From Spinacia oleracea (taxonomy: Eukaryota > Streptophyta > Magnoliopsida > Caryophyllales > Amaranthaceae): a stretch of DNA of 64,000 nt. This document shows, in pieces, positions 37,071 to 50,385 of this stretch. The notes below the pieces were generated by a model. It searched no databases. It worked only from the letters and a program-made list of their open reading frames with translations, and was not told where the DNA came from. The stretch is from contig NC_079488.1 in the NCBI RefSeq assembly GCF_020520425.1, positions 4,441,747 to 4,505,746 on the forward strand, given 5' to 3'. The position numbers and the translations under genes were made by a program. The first letter of the stretch is position 1, and the number at the start of each line of letters is the position of its first letter.

Positions 37071-37260
37071 CTCTGTTACCAGCACTCTTCATTTTACCTC
37101 AAATACCCGTGTCAGATCCTCGACACTTGGACATGGGTATGGACAATTCGACACTTCATTTTGGACCAAAATCATGCAATTTTTTTCACAAAGTAGCTGT
37201 GTCAGACACTTGGACACATTACCCGTGTCCGATATGGGTATTCGAGTCCGGGTAACGTAG
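37071..37260 (+). mobile_element. 190-bp TIR element (CTATGTTAC family), copy 4
   Basis: The left end CTCTGTTACCAGCACTC and the right end GAGTCCGGGTAACGTAG are inverted. The interior (CTTCATTTTACCTCAAATAC, CTCGACACTTGGACATGGGT) is very close to copy 1. No target duplication is evident. It ends 92 bp downstream of the CstF-64 stop codon, so it may fall inside that gene's 3' UTR. Confidence 0.8.
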
Positions 37261-37352
37261 CCGGTTGCCCTCGTATGTGTTAACCTAAAACTGCTCCCTT
37301 ATCCACACACGAACTTGGAGATGTTAAGACGAGGATCTTTCGAGTGGTTGTT

Positions 37353-40300
37353 TCATCTGAGCATCTGCTGTAGTTGAATGACTTGTAGTTGCTGTTGAGG
37401 GGGTAGTGAACTCAGTTGTTCAGGAGTAAGGTTGAGTACTTGTTGCAACAAAGCAGGATCTACATCAGGTGGAAACTGCAATCAACAAAAATATCATAAA
37501 TTAGTTTTAACTAAGCTTATTCGATATAAAACAAAGTAATAAACAACATAGAGCAGATTAAGCTCAAGGATTTCTATACCTAGATATTATATTAGGGTCC
37601 TAAACTATTATTCCTCACAACTTAGCTAAGTGTATAAACATGTTGCATCATTCCAGTAGAAATTTAACTACATGAATATTAGCTGCAAATATGACTATAA
37701 ATATAGTAAATGATAAACCAAATTATTGGAAGTTTGGAAGTATATTAACTAAAATGTATAAACATGTTGCATCATTCCAGTAGAAATTTGACTACATGAA
37801 TATTAGTTGCAAATCTGACTACAAATACAGTAAATGATAAACCAAATTATTGGAAATTTCGAAGTATATTAACTAAAATGTTTTGGCCCTTGGTTCTTCA
37901 ATCAGTGACCATCACTCCCTATTTCTAGAATCACTGTAATAGTGGACCTTTCTTTCTTTTTGGATATGAGTTGATAGATAACTTTTCAAGCATGTAATGA
38001 GTGAAATAAAAAAAGAAAAAGTAAAATTTAGTTGAAGTGTATCAGCACAGTTAGGGTACTGAAAATTAACTGGTTTCATATCCTTTTATTCTAGGGCAGA
38101 TGGAGTTGTAAAAATCCATTTATAGGAGGAAAAACTGATTTTAATAAATTCAATGTGGGCATAGTAATAAGCAAGCAGCAGCACCAGGATGAGAAGCCGC
38201 AGAAGCATTTACCGCCGCCCCCATTAATAATCCGTTATTAGTGTTAAGTGTTAACATTGTTATTATTATAATTACTTTCAAGCTCAAAATTTCACCGTGC
38301 TGCACCTCCATTCCCAGGCCCAGGCCCATACCCATACCCATACCCAAACAACCCATTTCCAAACCCATAAGTATACGAACAACCACTCCCACAAACAGAA
38401 GTCGCTCAGAAATTGGTGGTAGTGGAGAAATTAGTGACAGACCCCAACTGTTGGTGGAAAACAGAGTAAAGCAGGAGAGAAATAAAAAGACCCTCCTCCA
38501 ACTCCACCTCCGCCGTCACCACCACAAACCACCTCCTCATCCATAGAACCAATAGCTGTTATTTAGTGTTTGTGAATGGAGGAGGTGCGGGTACTGGTAT
38601 TTGTGGGTGTTTTGGTGGCCTGAGAAGAGATGAAGGTGCGAGAACAAAAGTTACAGCTGAAAACTCTGTTATTGTCAAGTTGTCATTGCAACACCTCCTC
38701 ATCTTGCTACCTTCTTTTTCAGGCTTTTAATAATGGTGACACGGTGAAAATGGTAATTGACAGAGGAAGAAGAAGAGTTACAAATGTATATTAGGAATTC
38801 ATAAAGGCTCCCAGCATTAATATTATAAATAATATTAACAATAACTGCATCCGCCATTATCATCAGTTTGTTTGAAAGAAAAAGAAAGGGTCGAGGCTGA
38901 GGGGGTCACACAGAGGAGCAATGGGGTTGTGGAGATGGAGGAGAGAGAAAGGTGCTGTGGAGGGAGAGGAAAGAGAGGATATTTTTTAATTAAACTAAAA
39001 TTAGAAGGGTAGACAAATTACAAAGGGATAGTATGACGCTAACTCGTTATGCCGGTTATCATCAGGTAAGGACCATTTTAAGAAGACCAGCCCAAGGTGG
39101 GAATTTTTAAATCAAATTTTCCTTTATAGGATACATAAAATTTGCAAATCTACAGTTGAAACAGATGGATCGGAGCCTGATGGTATCTACTATCCAAGTG
39201 TCAAGTTCCTCCTGCAGCTTCATTTTTAATCAAAACTACGTCTGCATTTACTCGCATATGAATTTTAGTGAACCAAGAAGAATTATTATAATTATTAACA
39301 GCAACAAATAATAATCACAATTCGAGTCCAAATACTGTTTTTTCTTGTTGTGTGTGAAATAACATTGTTGTTGTTATACTATTATACTGATTTCAATAAG
39401 CACCCATTTCCAAATCTCAAGATACTATTGGTGATAATTAGGGGTGAGCACAAAGTTAGGGTCCCTGAATCGGAACCGGAACTTGTTAGGAACCTGCGGT
39501 ACCGGAACCCATAGTGCATGTTCCGGTTCCGGGTAACAAAATTGGGAACCTGTTAGTAACAGGTTCCCGTTCCGGTTCTCAATTTTTCGGAACGGATACC
39601 CTGTTGGGTACCCTATACACACCAATTCTAATATGAAATACCCACAATAAGGGACTAAGGCATATAAAAAATGCTTCATATGCTCAAAATATAAAACAAT
39701 TCAACCTAATTTTTAGAAATATAAATATAGAAATACAATTTAAGCCCAAACTATAAAAAAGCCAAAACCCAACCATAAAGTAGATATTTTTTTTTCAATA
39801 AATTAAAAATAATTTATTTAAATTTTTAAAATGGCTGGCTACCCTGAATCCCAACCTATTGGAATAGGTTCCGGTTCTCATTTTCAAGAACCTGTTGCAA
39901 CATCCTGAAATTTTGTCAGGGTACTCTGTTGGCTCACCCCTAGTGATAATACTCAACATGCGATTCAAGCCTTTTGACACTCAACAAATTCCAATTATCA
40001 TTGCCACTAGTCTCATAACCGAACACCGCCACTTAGTCCAAATTCTAAAAATTGAAAAAAATTCTTCAAAGGCTAGCTAGATGGAGAAAGAAAAGAACGC
40101 AAATTTTTTAAAGCTGAAGGATATATGAATGAATGAAGTGAATGTCAGAAGCAATCTGCACCAAAATACCTGTGGGGCTTGTTTCTCTATATTCTGCGCT
40201 TCTAGGCTAGAGCTTTGACCAGCTGCACCAGAGCTACTTGCAACGGCAGTGGCGCTTGGTGTAGCTAATCCAGCAGATGAGAAAGGAGTACCTCTTTCAT

Positions 40301-43300
40301 TATCCAACTTCATAACTTTTGAAGGGCGAACCATCTGATCTTGAGAATCTTTATGATCAGATACCGAAGCTACTGACGCCAAGTTCTTTAAGGTGTTTGT
40401 CCGACTTGCCAAAGTTGTGTCCCTGGCAGTTTTTGCACGTACGGGAGTGTCCTTTTTAATAGCCTCCACCGAAGCCGGGCGTACTGAAGAGGCAACCTGA
40501 TGTAGCACCAATTGTTCACAAAATCAATTCTCCAACAGAGATATTACTAAAAAAGCTACTACCTTTGCATTATGAAACATGACTCCCCTCTTTTCCCATG
40601 CCCTCTCAAATATTTCTCATGCTCTACTGAGTTCATGGCTCCAAAATGCACAAATTATGTCCATTTTTTAACTTTTTATCACCTACTAAACCATGAGAAG
40701 ATACAGGATAACTCTCTAACCTTATATCCGGGATCTGAGTGGCTTTGAAAGGTAGGCTGAAGGTTTACATTTTGAGTGGTTTTAATACCAGCATGTCCTG
40801 GATGTTGCAATGGTGGAGCTTGAACAGGCCTAAATGAAGAGGAAGATACAGGTGGCATATGCAGTCCACTTAGAGGTTGTGGACGTGTAGAGAGATGTGA
40901 TGAAAGCCCAGAATGCGCAGGAACTGTACTTTGTGATGGTGCGACCATCTGGTTAAGATTTGGTTGCTGAGGTCGCAGTTGCGGATGAAGTGGCAATGGT
41001 GCTGAGAACTGGTTGTGTGCCAAAGGATTCTGGGACACAGAGGATAATGGAGTGAAAGAGGGCAACCCGGTAAGAGACTGAACAGGTGGACGGTGTCCCT
41101 GTAGGGTATGTTGCATTGAAGGACGTGGTGTTGGAACAGCTGGATTTGGGGTCTGTTGCCTTAGATTTGGCATCTGCAACTGAAGGTACCAGAACGTAAG
41201 GTTATTCTAACAATTTGAATAGGTAAAATTGTAAAATAAACTATTATGATACTGTCATAGCTTCCTTTACATACCATTTGTGGTGTCACCATCCCCAATA
41301 TTATTTGTGCCTGCACGCGAATACAAACAAAAAGAAGTAAGAACGTTTGGCACAGAACGCATTTTGAAACTTGATTTTTGGAACAAACAACATATATATG
41401 GAACAAAAGCACAACCTACTCTGCCAATAAAACATCACATAAAAATATTCCTAACAACTATCAGCTTTTGGATTCCGCAACACAAACAGGACACCCAAGA
41501 AACCCACAACAAGAATACAATGAAATAAAACAAAAATAACAACTCCAGAAAATAAAAAGGATTAACCAGCAGTGTTACTGTGTTAGCAGCAACTAATTAC
41601 AAAGCCAAGATCATGTCAGTGTCCTAAATCTACATGGTGAACTGCTGATTCGGCAATGCATAGTGAAGGAGAAAGAAAATTAATCAAGTTGTTTCTAAAA
41701 GCTCTTAAAATAAACATAAACCAATTCATAAAATCAAAATGTTTAAACTTTAAAGAGAACCATGACAATGACACTACAAGGAACTAATATGACTTCCCAG
41801 ATTAATATCATTATTATTGTGCCAACCTGAGAAGGAAAACATGCGTCAAATTGAAATAAAGAGCAAAAACCTCCATAATAAACGCCTCATACCCCCACAG
41901 TAAATTTTTCAGAGTATTACCAACAGTTCAGCACATTCAAAAGGTCAAGATTGTCGTATTTCAGATAAATTAATACAGATTATTAATTTATTTACGATAA
42001 ACTGTTACTCATCAAACAATCAGTGGTTATGACCATACAAACACACCATGCACCTGTAGGCAGGATGGCAAGCTATTTTAGTGTCTAGTCGTTGTTGGAA
42101 GCTTAAAAAGTTTAAGTGCAAGGTTTTACAGTGATTATTTTACGCTTTGACTTTTCAACTTTCTGTAGCCTTATTTTCTGATAACTTTCCCTTTTAAGCT
42201 ACTTTAAGAAAATTACAGATAGCCAAGAAATTTTTATGAATGAGCCTGTTTACTTTTATAAAGGACGCAATTTAAGCAAAAAGCTCGGGGATAACATGCA
42301 CATAATTCTCATTTGGGGATTGAGTGAATATGAAAGAAATGTACGTAGTTTAAAATTTAAGAAAAAAACTGTAACACTGGTATTAAAGATTGATTAGCAA
42401 ACTGAACATCTAACCAGTATACCACAAACCAAAAGCATATCACGTTATCTACTGCATGAACCACAGAACAGGCCAACTTGCATAATAGGTCCCCACAGCA
42501 CCGCTCTATGGGTATTGGGTAACACTGGTGGAGAGCCAAGACGATCCCAAATTCCCAATCACAGACTTATTCAACCTTGATGAAAAGCTTTTGCGACACA
42601 AACTATTTCATAATCATAGTAAATTAACCATCAGAAGCTTGCTCAACAATGACATTTCTGCTTCTATAGATACAGAGGATATCATACCCTCCCCCCCCCC
42701 CCCCCCCCCCCAACTTCCCGTTCACGTAAGGTCACTACCATAAACTGAAGCATGGAGGTTAAATTCGTTGCTACACCCAGACAGAAAGGACAAACTTAAG
42801 TAATTTTACAAATCAATGGCAGCAGCTCAGAGTTGAAGAGAACCTGGAAGAGAGCTTTTGGAAGCTGTGGGCTCACAAGCAAAAGTTGACGTGCAAGGTC
42901 CTTGTTTTGCATAGAAAGCATCTGGAACGAGGTTGAAAGTAAATACATGAACATGTAAAATAATTCTTGAAAATAGCTCTTTTGCAATATTTACCTTAAT
43001 TTCATGTATAACTTGATTCAGTTGACTCCTGGACATGTTGGCCAGATGATGCGTTAAAGGGTCATTGCCAATAAGTGACTGATTCTGAAAACCGTTTTGA
43101 TTTACCTTACCAGTCTGAGAACCACCAAGAGCTCCTGCCATAACAGAAGAAGCAGTCATAGCTATTGGTAGGCCAATTGGCTGATGAAATGATGCATCCA
43201 CAAGGGTAGCTGGGCTTCCTACCTGCTTCTGAGCATCTGTCAACATAGTAACTCCATTAGGATATTATTCACAGGTCTAAGCCTCCATATGAAAAAAGAT

Positions 43301-46300
43301 AAAGGAAGACCTCTAAAAGCTGAAACAGTTGAGGAAGAAACTAAACTAACCAACATTTGTAGCCAGTCCTGGTCCACCCCTACCCTGCAGTGAGAAATAG
43401 GAGCAATTTTGAGCACTTGTAATCAAAAGAACAAAAAATTGCCATTCCCTTTTTTCCCCGGAAGAAAAGATGCGGAAATGAAAGACCGAGGACATGACGT
43501 ACTTAATTCAAGAAATATAACTACAAGATTCATTTGCCTACAAAGAAAACCCTTCTTAAGCCTAACCCAAAATAATTGACACCCAGGTACGAATTTTAAA
43601 GCTGCCAATTCCAGTTCTAATTCTTAGAATAGACTTCCTCTCTTATTGGACCAACTAGCTTAAACAACACATGTCCATGAGAGCTTGATCCTAATCATCT
43701 TTGTACTTATTGCAACCTAAAGTGACTTTAACTTATACTCTTATGACAGTAGTTTGTCCTAGGGTTGGAAATTGAGAGAATCCATTTGTTTGTAACCCCC
43801 CTCAAGTACTGGAATCTTGGTTGTGCTGCATTAACAATTCTCCAAATCATTCTTTTAAAGAGCTTAGTATCTTGAACACCAACAGCCAGCTTTCCTCAAA
43901 CATGAGACTCCTATTCACCCTCAACATTGTTTGTCCACGTGCCTCCAGCAGCAGATCCCTTCCACCAGAGATAAAACATTCCATATTGAGGAACCTCGCT
44001 GTCTTTAGATCATCTACCAGTATCCCATGATTCTCCTTTCTAATATAATACCTGCTAGCATTTAATCCATGTATGCACCTCAATATAGTCTCATTCGAAA
44101 ATCAATAAAAAACAGCACAGTGAGAACAACTTTATGTAGTCCGCGTTTAAGATATGTTTTTTCACCACAATCTTAACCTTTTCACTGGCCTCCCTAAGCC
44201 CCCTTTTTTGTCTGGCCTATCTCAACATTCTCACTCCCACTTCTCTGTTGCTGCATTGCAGCAAAAGGATGTGAAGGGCATGTTTTCAATAAAATTCTCT
44301 TCGCTGTAATCATTAGCAGGGAAATGAACAGCAACAGAAGGTATTAAACTCAAGATATGCTCACAAACTTACAGCCTCTCAAAATCATCGTGACCTCAGA
44401 GCTTGAGTTTTCACATGTTCCACAAGCTTGAAATTGCACAACTCTCCTTCATCCTCATGACCTCAAGCAACCCAAGAGTCCAACTCCCAGTTAGGTCTTC
44501 TGATTGAGTTAACACTACAACAGTCGAATTAACAACTACAATCAGAATACATCACTTCTTTCTTCATAGCCCACTAATTTACGCGTGTTTCACCACCACA
44601 CCATTAGGTTACTAGCCATCAGTTCACCTACTCTCATTCTAAAGAGTCCTCCAAACCTCCTCTTCGATTTATACACTCAAGCAAAATCAAAAGGAATATC
44701 TATCATATCCATCAGAAGTCAAAAGGTAAAATAAATTCATCAAAAGATGAGGAAAAAATGAGAGCTGAAATGGAAAAAGGAGCTGAAGGAACCTTTGATA
44801 AAGAAACAAGAACCATTTACGTCATAAAGATGCAATATTCCTACTTTGCACTCGCCTCAACTCCATCTCTGTCCAAAAGTTCAGTCTAACAACTCTTAAC
44901 ACATTTATTAAAAGGGAATGCTTTCTTGAAACTGTTTATGAACGAAAATTTTGGTCTCAAACAAAGTCGTGGTGTTCAAGCATAAAACCCTACATTCAAT
45001 TTTATACATTCAACCAGCAAATGAAAATAAAAAATGATCAATTTATTTTAAAAAAAAAACTATGATAATGCATAGTCAGAAGAGCAAAAATATTGATTGT
45101 ACACAGTTGAAAACTTGAAAATATTGGTTGATCAAGCAGAACCATTAACAGAATTTCAAGAGCAAGTTTTTAATTTATCTTTACAATGTGGGAAAAAAAA
45201 GAGTTGGGATTCCAGACTAGTCAAAGAATTATCTTTTCATACCATGCACTGTGTCTGTGCCTGACCTTGGATTACTATGTTTACCACGGTTTTACTTAAT
45301 AGTGTTCTCTGCACTAAGGAATTTATTTACAACAGCCCAATAACACAATGAATAAAAGAAACCACATAACATGGGATTTTAAACTTAAGGGCTCGTTCAG
45401 TATCGCTATCAGTTTCCACTTTCCAGTTTTTGGTTTTAAGTCATATGATTTTGATTTACTCATGAATGAAAAAATGGTCAACTGATAGCTATACATATTA
45501 TGAAACGTATTTAAGATAAGCGAGAATACCTACAGTAATCCGGTTGATTTTTGAAACTGGCAACAAAAAACTAAAAACTACTTTTCATGGTTTTCATATT
45601 TTGGTTTTGAGTTTAATAAAGAAACAAAAAATGATACCGAACAAGCCCTAAAAGAATGATTGTACGAGCCATGGATTATAAATACCACCTGTTCACGATT
45701 TCTATCAGCGCCTTTGTCATTTTCAGCAAAATCTACTCTCAACTGCCGACCATTAATCTCATAACCCTGAAGATTACGGCGAGCACTGAGTGATGTTTCT
45801 TCATCCTTATACTCACAAAATCCATAACCTTTTGGCTTCCCAGTGTCACGATCTATAACCAGTCTGAAAGTTGAAGTTATGAAAACAATATTATTGAATA
45901 CGAAATTTGAATTCCTGGTCTGGGAAAGCACTTCCCAATATTCAGATCATTTTATACAACATGAAACTTGATCTATGAGACCCCAAAAGATGTCTAAAGT
46001 TTCCCTTTACAATATCTCTTGGAAATTAAAAGTACAATATAAGTTTTTCCTCCCCACAAAGCATACAACAATCCCCAGCATAGAGGAAAACTAACAAATA
46101 TGTACGAGAGGGAGATTTCAAACATCCTCTTAGTTTGACTTTGATGTCTCAAGAATTGTGTTTCTCTAAACCTAAAAAATAGCCCCTTGATCATCAAACC
46201 AAAATAGTACCCGAATATAAATGACTTCAACTTACAAACATATTGTATTGTAATCCAAAGTTCAAGTTCAACAAGCACTACAAATGAAAACAGAAATTGA

Positions 46301-47317
46301 TAAAAATTGAATAGTTTACACGTTACACCTTTAATCCTAATTAATCGTACAATTATGGTTACCTATATCACCTTAGGTTCCCAAAATGAGTTTGCATATT
46401 GGAGCCCAACAAAAAAATGCAACAGCATCCTTGATCTAACGCAATCTTTTAAAAGTCAGTTTATGTTTCCTACTCTAAACTGTTTTACCACAAGGTCAAC
46501 AACCTACCTATCAATAACTCCATCTTTGCCAAGAAACAAAAACCAGAATCAAGGGTATATATAAAAGAATTTGCATCCCACAGTCAGCATTTTCCTAGAG
46601 AAAGTGGTATATGTAATAGTATAGAGAGTCAATAGATGAGATGACTAATCATTCTGTCGCGCTTCATAGAAAGAAAGTAAACTCGAAACCTTAGAAACAA
46701 CAATGTTAGAGCGCTTCCAAAAATGATGATAATCCACCAAGACAATGCTACTATTGTCATTAAAGATTTTCCCTCGTATTAGATTTCAATTTCAAATTCA
46801 AATTCAACTAGTTATGCTAAATTTTGCTTAAACAAACAAAACTCGCCACCCAAAACCAAGAAAATCCCTTGATCAGCCCCTGCCACAACCCACTCGCACT
46901 CGAAGCAACATAATTCTCCAACTAAATCTAAAACCTCACTAATTGAAGCACAAAATTCTAGCACCCAACTTTATTATTATTATTCTAGAAACAATAATTT
47001 TTGGAATAGCAGTACCACTAAGTAGGGTTTAGTTCAAACTAGGGTATAGTTTAAAGAACTAAAAAATTGAGAAAATTGAGAAAAAGAGGGAAAAGACCAA
47101 CCTGAAAGAAACAACGGGACCGACCTCTTCACAAATTTGAATCAGCTGTTCTTCAGTTGCATCATAAGGTATATTCCCAACTGTTAATTTCAAAGAAAAT
47201 TCGACCCCAGAAAAGATGAAAATCAAAGAAATGAAAGACATGCCCAGATTTGCGCAAAAATAGGAAAGAGGAAGAAGACGAACCGAAGACGCAACGATGT
47301 TGCTGAGTAGAGGCCAT
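37353..47317 (-). CDS. CSTF64: Cleavage stimulation factor 64-kDa subunit (CstF-64), 526 aa
   Basis: Ten exons on the minus strand join in phase: 47317-47284, 47180-47102, 45863-45689, 43384-43351, 43236-42995, 42921-42844, 41310-41275, 41173-40721, 40496-40170 and 37475-37353 (TGA). The start [20 protein letters not shown] gives RNP2 (CVFVGNIP), then RNP1 (KGYGFCEY) and [10 protein letters not shown] of a single RRM (about residues 9-88). A hinge with [20 protein letters not shown], then [20 protein letters not shown], is the region that binds CstF-77. A long Pro/Gln/Ser-rich segment follows. The C-terminus, [20 protein letters not shown] then [12 protein letters not shown], is the conserved three-helix domain that contacts Pcf11. 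The protein binds GU-rich elements of pre-mRNA in the nucleus during 3'-end cleavage. It is a little longer than the Arabidopsis protein because of the middle segment. Intron 9 (2.7 kb) is swollen by insertions. A 2.1-kb transposon lies 165 bp upstream of the start. Confidence 0.95.
37631..37883 (+). repeat. Tandem duplication, 126-bp unit, two copies
   Basis: The block TGTATAAACATGTTGCATCA...CCAAATTATTGGAA...GAAGTATATTAACTAAAA occurs twice head to tail with only about six differences, in intron 9 of CSTF64. It is recent and non-coding. Confidence 0.88.
38160..38720 (-). pseudogene. Glycine-rich-protein-like fragment in CSTF64 intron 9
   Basis: On the minus strand 38398-38300 reads [20 protein letters not shown], then YGPGPGNGG, followed by a stop. 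This is reminiscent of glycine-rich cell-wall proteins and is generated in part by a CCCATA repeat (38326-38345). No start, full exon structure or intact frame is seen, so this is a fragment or simply low-complexity DNA. Confidence 0.3.
39439..39942. mobile_element. hAT-like non-autonomous element with 8-bp target duplication
   Basis: The perfect direct repeat GTGATAAT (39431-39438 and 39943-39950) flanks a 504-bp segment. Its ends, TAGGGGTGAGCACA and GGCTCACCCCTA, are inverted. The 8-bp duplication and TAGGG terminus fit hAT. The interior is full of GGAACCGGAAC/GTTCCGGTTCC words on both flanks, giving extra internal inverted symmetry. There is no transposase frame. It is in intron 9 of CSTF64. 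Confidence 0.93.
42691..42711. repeat. Homopolymer C21
   Basis: A run of 21 cytosines in CSTF64 intron 6, between the exons at 42921-42844 and 41310-41275. On the transcript strand it is a G21 run. Confidence 0.9.
45388..45649. mobile_element. hAT-like MITE in CSTF64 intron 3
   Basis: The left end AAGGGCTCGTTCAGTATCG and the complement of the right end (TAGGGCTTGTTCGGTATC) form an 18-bp inverted repeat. The interior (TTTTTGGTTTTAAG on the left, the same word in related form on the right) is AT-rich and non-coding, 262 bp in all. It ends 40 bases from the exon 3 donor at 45689. Confidence 0.8.
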
Positions 47318-47481
47318 AAAATCAATGAGAAGAGGACATGAATGAGCTCTCCTGCTTCACTCTTCGCATCTTCATTGATTGATGATGCTTTCAGATGTAG
47401 CTTTGAATGTGCAGTTTCAGACAACTGTGGAAATTAGATTAGCACACAGAGCCACATGACATGGTTGTACAAGTTTTAATT

Positions 47482-49561
47482 GAGTTAAGTACAAGATTGG
47501 GACCTAAGTTTTCATATAAATCACCAATCAGGACCTCACTCTTATTTACTCACCAATTGGGACCTAATATTAACAATCCGGAAAGTTAACCAAGTTTAGC
47601 TCACCGGAGCAAAAAATATAAAACTTATGTTCTTTACTCAATAACTTCAATAACATAGGTCCTTATTGCTTATTTACGAGTTTTCTAACATTTCAGCTCC
47701 AAAATTGAAAATTACAGCCTATTCTGCTACATAATTTACTACCCTTTTACGTAGATTACAATGCTTAAAAATACAACATCCATCTCCCTGAGCTCTGGTA
47801 CTGTACGGAATACTAGCATGTGAGTTCAGTGCAGGAACAAGAAATCCACTGATACTATAGTACTTAACTATTACTTAAATACATCTTATTGACAAAACTT
47901 TAGAAGTTCAAAATCACTAAACAAAACCACAATAAGATGGAACCAACATTTAATACCAAGGGCAACCAAATGAATTAGTTCAAGAGGTACTACTAGATTC
48001 ACAAATCAGAAGACATATTTCACAAAAGAGAGAGACAGATCAAGCTAATTAAAGTGAGTAAGTTTCCCTGGTACATAGTGATGAACGTGAAGTGGATGGA
48101 AAATTATCTAAGCATATAATCAAAGAGCATAAAACGTATTTTTACAGGGCCTCAAATACATACTAAATAGCTGCTCAAAACACCAAAATACTACTGGTCT
48201 TGCACTTTCTCCACCACTTCAAAGTGTTAAAAGATAATTCCTTGATTATTTGCATTGACTAATTAACCTTAGATACATTATTCTTGCGTAGACCTGGTCC
48301 ACAATAATATTAGTGTAGACGCAAAATCAATAGTTTTCTCTAGCACCCTTTTGACATTCATAGGTGACCTTTATTGTTCATATAGTAACTATAATAAACT
48401 AAACACCAAAATTCTTAGATATAGTAACCATTTTTTGAAGCATAGTAACCCTATATTTTTAGAAGCGAATTGTGAATTAAAATTACATTATTCAAGCACA
48501 ACATGTATCAACGACACTAATTTGATATTTATTTCATAATAATCTTAATAAAATGGCAAAATAAATTGGGAACAAGTTGTTGACTTTATTTTCAGGCATG
48601 GTTCACAATAAATTTAGTATGGACCAAGTCCATTTAAGAATTGGTGTACAAAGTATTACAGTTAGGCTATAATTACGTAGAGAATGATCACACTTTCTAT
48701 AACTACAAGATTGCTAAATCAATGCATAACTATCACAATGTTCTCTAAGAATATTTACACGGAATATATGGCATATGAAATATGTAAATATACTCTAACA
48801 CAAAGAACCAACAAAATTGTGGGGAGTAATCACTTACTAGTTATCAAAGACGCTTAAGTGATCAATGACTCAGAAGCAACTTCAAAGCTTCAAATACAAA
48901 CCAATTATAAAATAAATTCTAATTCAATTTACTAATCTCTTAAACAATTTCCCCTGTTCTAATAGTTCTAACCCTAATCAGTTTTTCAATTGCACCCAAT
49001 TCATAAACTCTTTGCCTATCTTTTTGTCTTTTTAGATTAATATACCACCCCCCATAAACACAAATCTTAAACAACATAAAATCGCAAAAAAAGATAAAAA
49101 AACATTTGAACTTGCATCTTCAATCCCTAAATCCTAACATACCCAGTACAAATCAAATCAATTTTGAGGGAAATTTTTTTTGCAGCACACAAGTAAAGTA
49201 AATACCTTTGATAATTGGTGTGAATTTTTCTGCAATTTCCTCGTTTGGGTAGCTCTTGCAGACGGCTTATATCTTTGACAATGAAAATTTTCGAGTTACA
49301 TTGAGGAGGAGGAGGAAGACGAATTGCGCAGGATTCGCAGGAAGGAGTTTTCACTCCAAAAAATGGAAACGCTGCGTTTCTTGTGCTTTTACGTTTCAAA
49401 AAATAATGAATTTACTTATAGTTCGGGTCCACATTTAACTCACATTTGGTTAACAACGGTCATAATTTATTTTTATAGGTCCTAAACGGCGACTAAATAA
49501 AACATAGGTCCTGATTGGTGATTAAAACCAAAATGTAGGTCTTTATTTTGAGGTTAACTCG
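47482..49561. mobile_element. 2.1-kb long-TIR Mutator-like element just upstream of CSTF64
   Basis: The perfect 9-bp direct repeat GTTTTAATT (47473-47481 and 49562-49570) flanks a 2080-bp segment. Its ends are imperfect inverted repeats of roughly 100 bp: the left begins GAGTTAAGTACAAG and carries AATCACCAATCAGGACCT; the reverse complement of the right begins CGAGTTAACCTC and carries the same AATCACCAATCAGGACCT, then AGGACCTAT words. Long TIRs and 9-bp duplications are the mark of Mutator-like elements. No transposase is present. Near 49380-49190 on the minus strand the interior contains a pyrimidine-rich, exon-like stretch ending in ATCAAAG and a GTATTT donor-like site, so it could carry a captured 5' leader. 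Confidence 0.82.
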
Positions 49562-50385
49562 GTTTTAATTCTATAAACTTGGGGAAAGTGTGAGTTTCTA
49601 ATTAACTTTCTATCTCGTTTTTAAAAATACTAGTTGTTGGCCCGTGCGCTAGCGCGCACGGTCCCCCAAGATATAAAAATCTATGATGTAAATAGGTTTA
49701 CGTAAAAGATCTGTGCAAAATACTTATGGATAATGCAAACGTATTGTGAAGATTTGATTTGGATTTAGGAATAAATACACATACAAATGATACTTAGGCC
49801 CTGTTATCGTCAATGATAAAACTCATAATTGGGGAGTCAGGAGTACAAGATAGAAAAAACTTCAATTTGAAGGTTGTTGGACGTTATTCGTTGTTTATGT
49901 ATTTTGTTAACTTTTACAGGAACTGAGGGATTCGCAGTGGATGCAAAGGTCATCTCCTTGTTCTTCTTAACTCATCAAGCAAGAAGCTACCTTGTGAATA
50001 TTAACTCCCTCCATACGTGTTTTGTAGACTCAATTAGCTCACATGACTCTTCCTTACATGGGTTGGGGGGGGGGGGAATAATGGGAGAGAGGGAGAGGAT
50101 TAGGAATGATAATGGGAGAGAGGAAGAGGAACAAATATGAAAACGGATAATTGGCCGACATACATGACATATTAAGGCCGGTTCGCTTTAAAAACATACT
50201 TGAATCGGGTTTTCGAAGAGACGCAAGCACATTAAGTAGAAAAAGACGCACAATGGCACACCACTGAGATTGACTTGGTGTTAAAGCTACCAGTAGTGCT
50301 CACCATATGATCACTGAAACACATTGTTTCATAAAGATTTTTATTATTCAAACTAATTTCAGAGTCCAACACAAAAATAATCTAT

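Noticed and set aside
45994-46278. A 94-codon minus-strand frame within CSTF64
   Set aside because: It lies in intron 2 between well-supported RRM exons and shows no homology or splice phase fit.
49127-49399. A 90-codon minus-strand frame as a gene
   Set aside because: No family resemblance. It is better read as leader-like sequence inside the long-TIR element.
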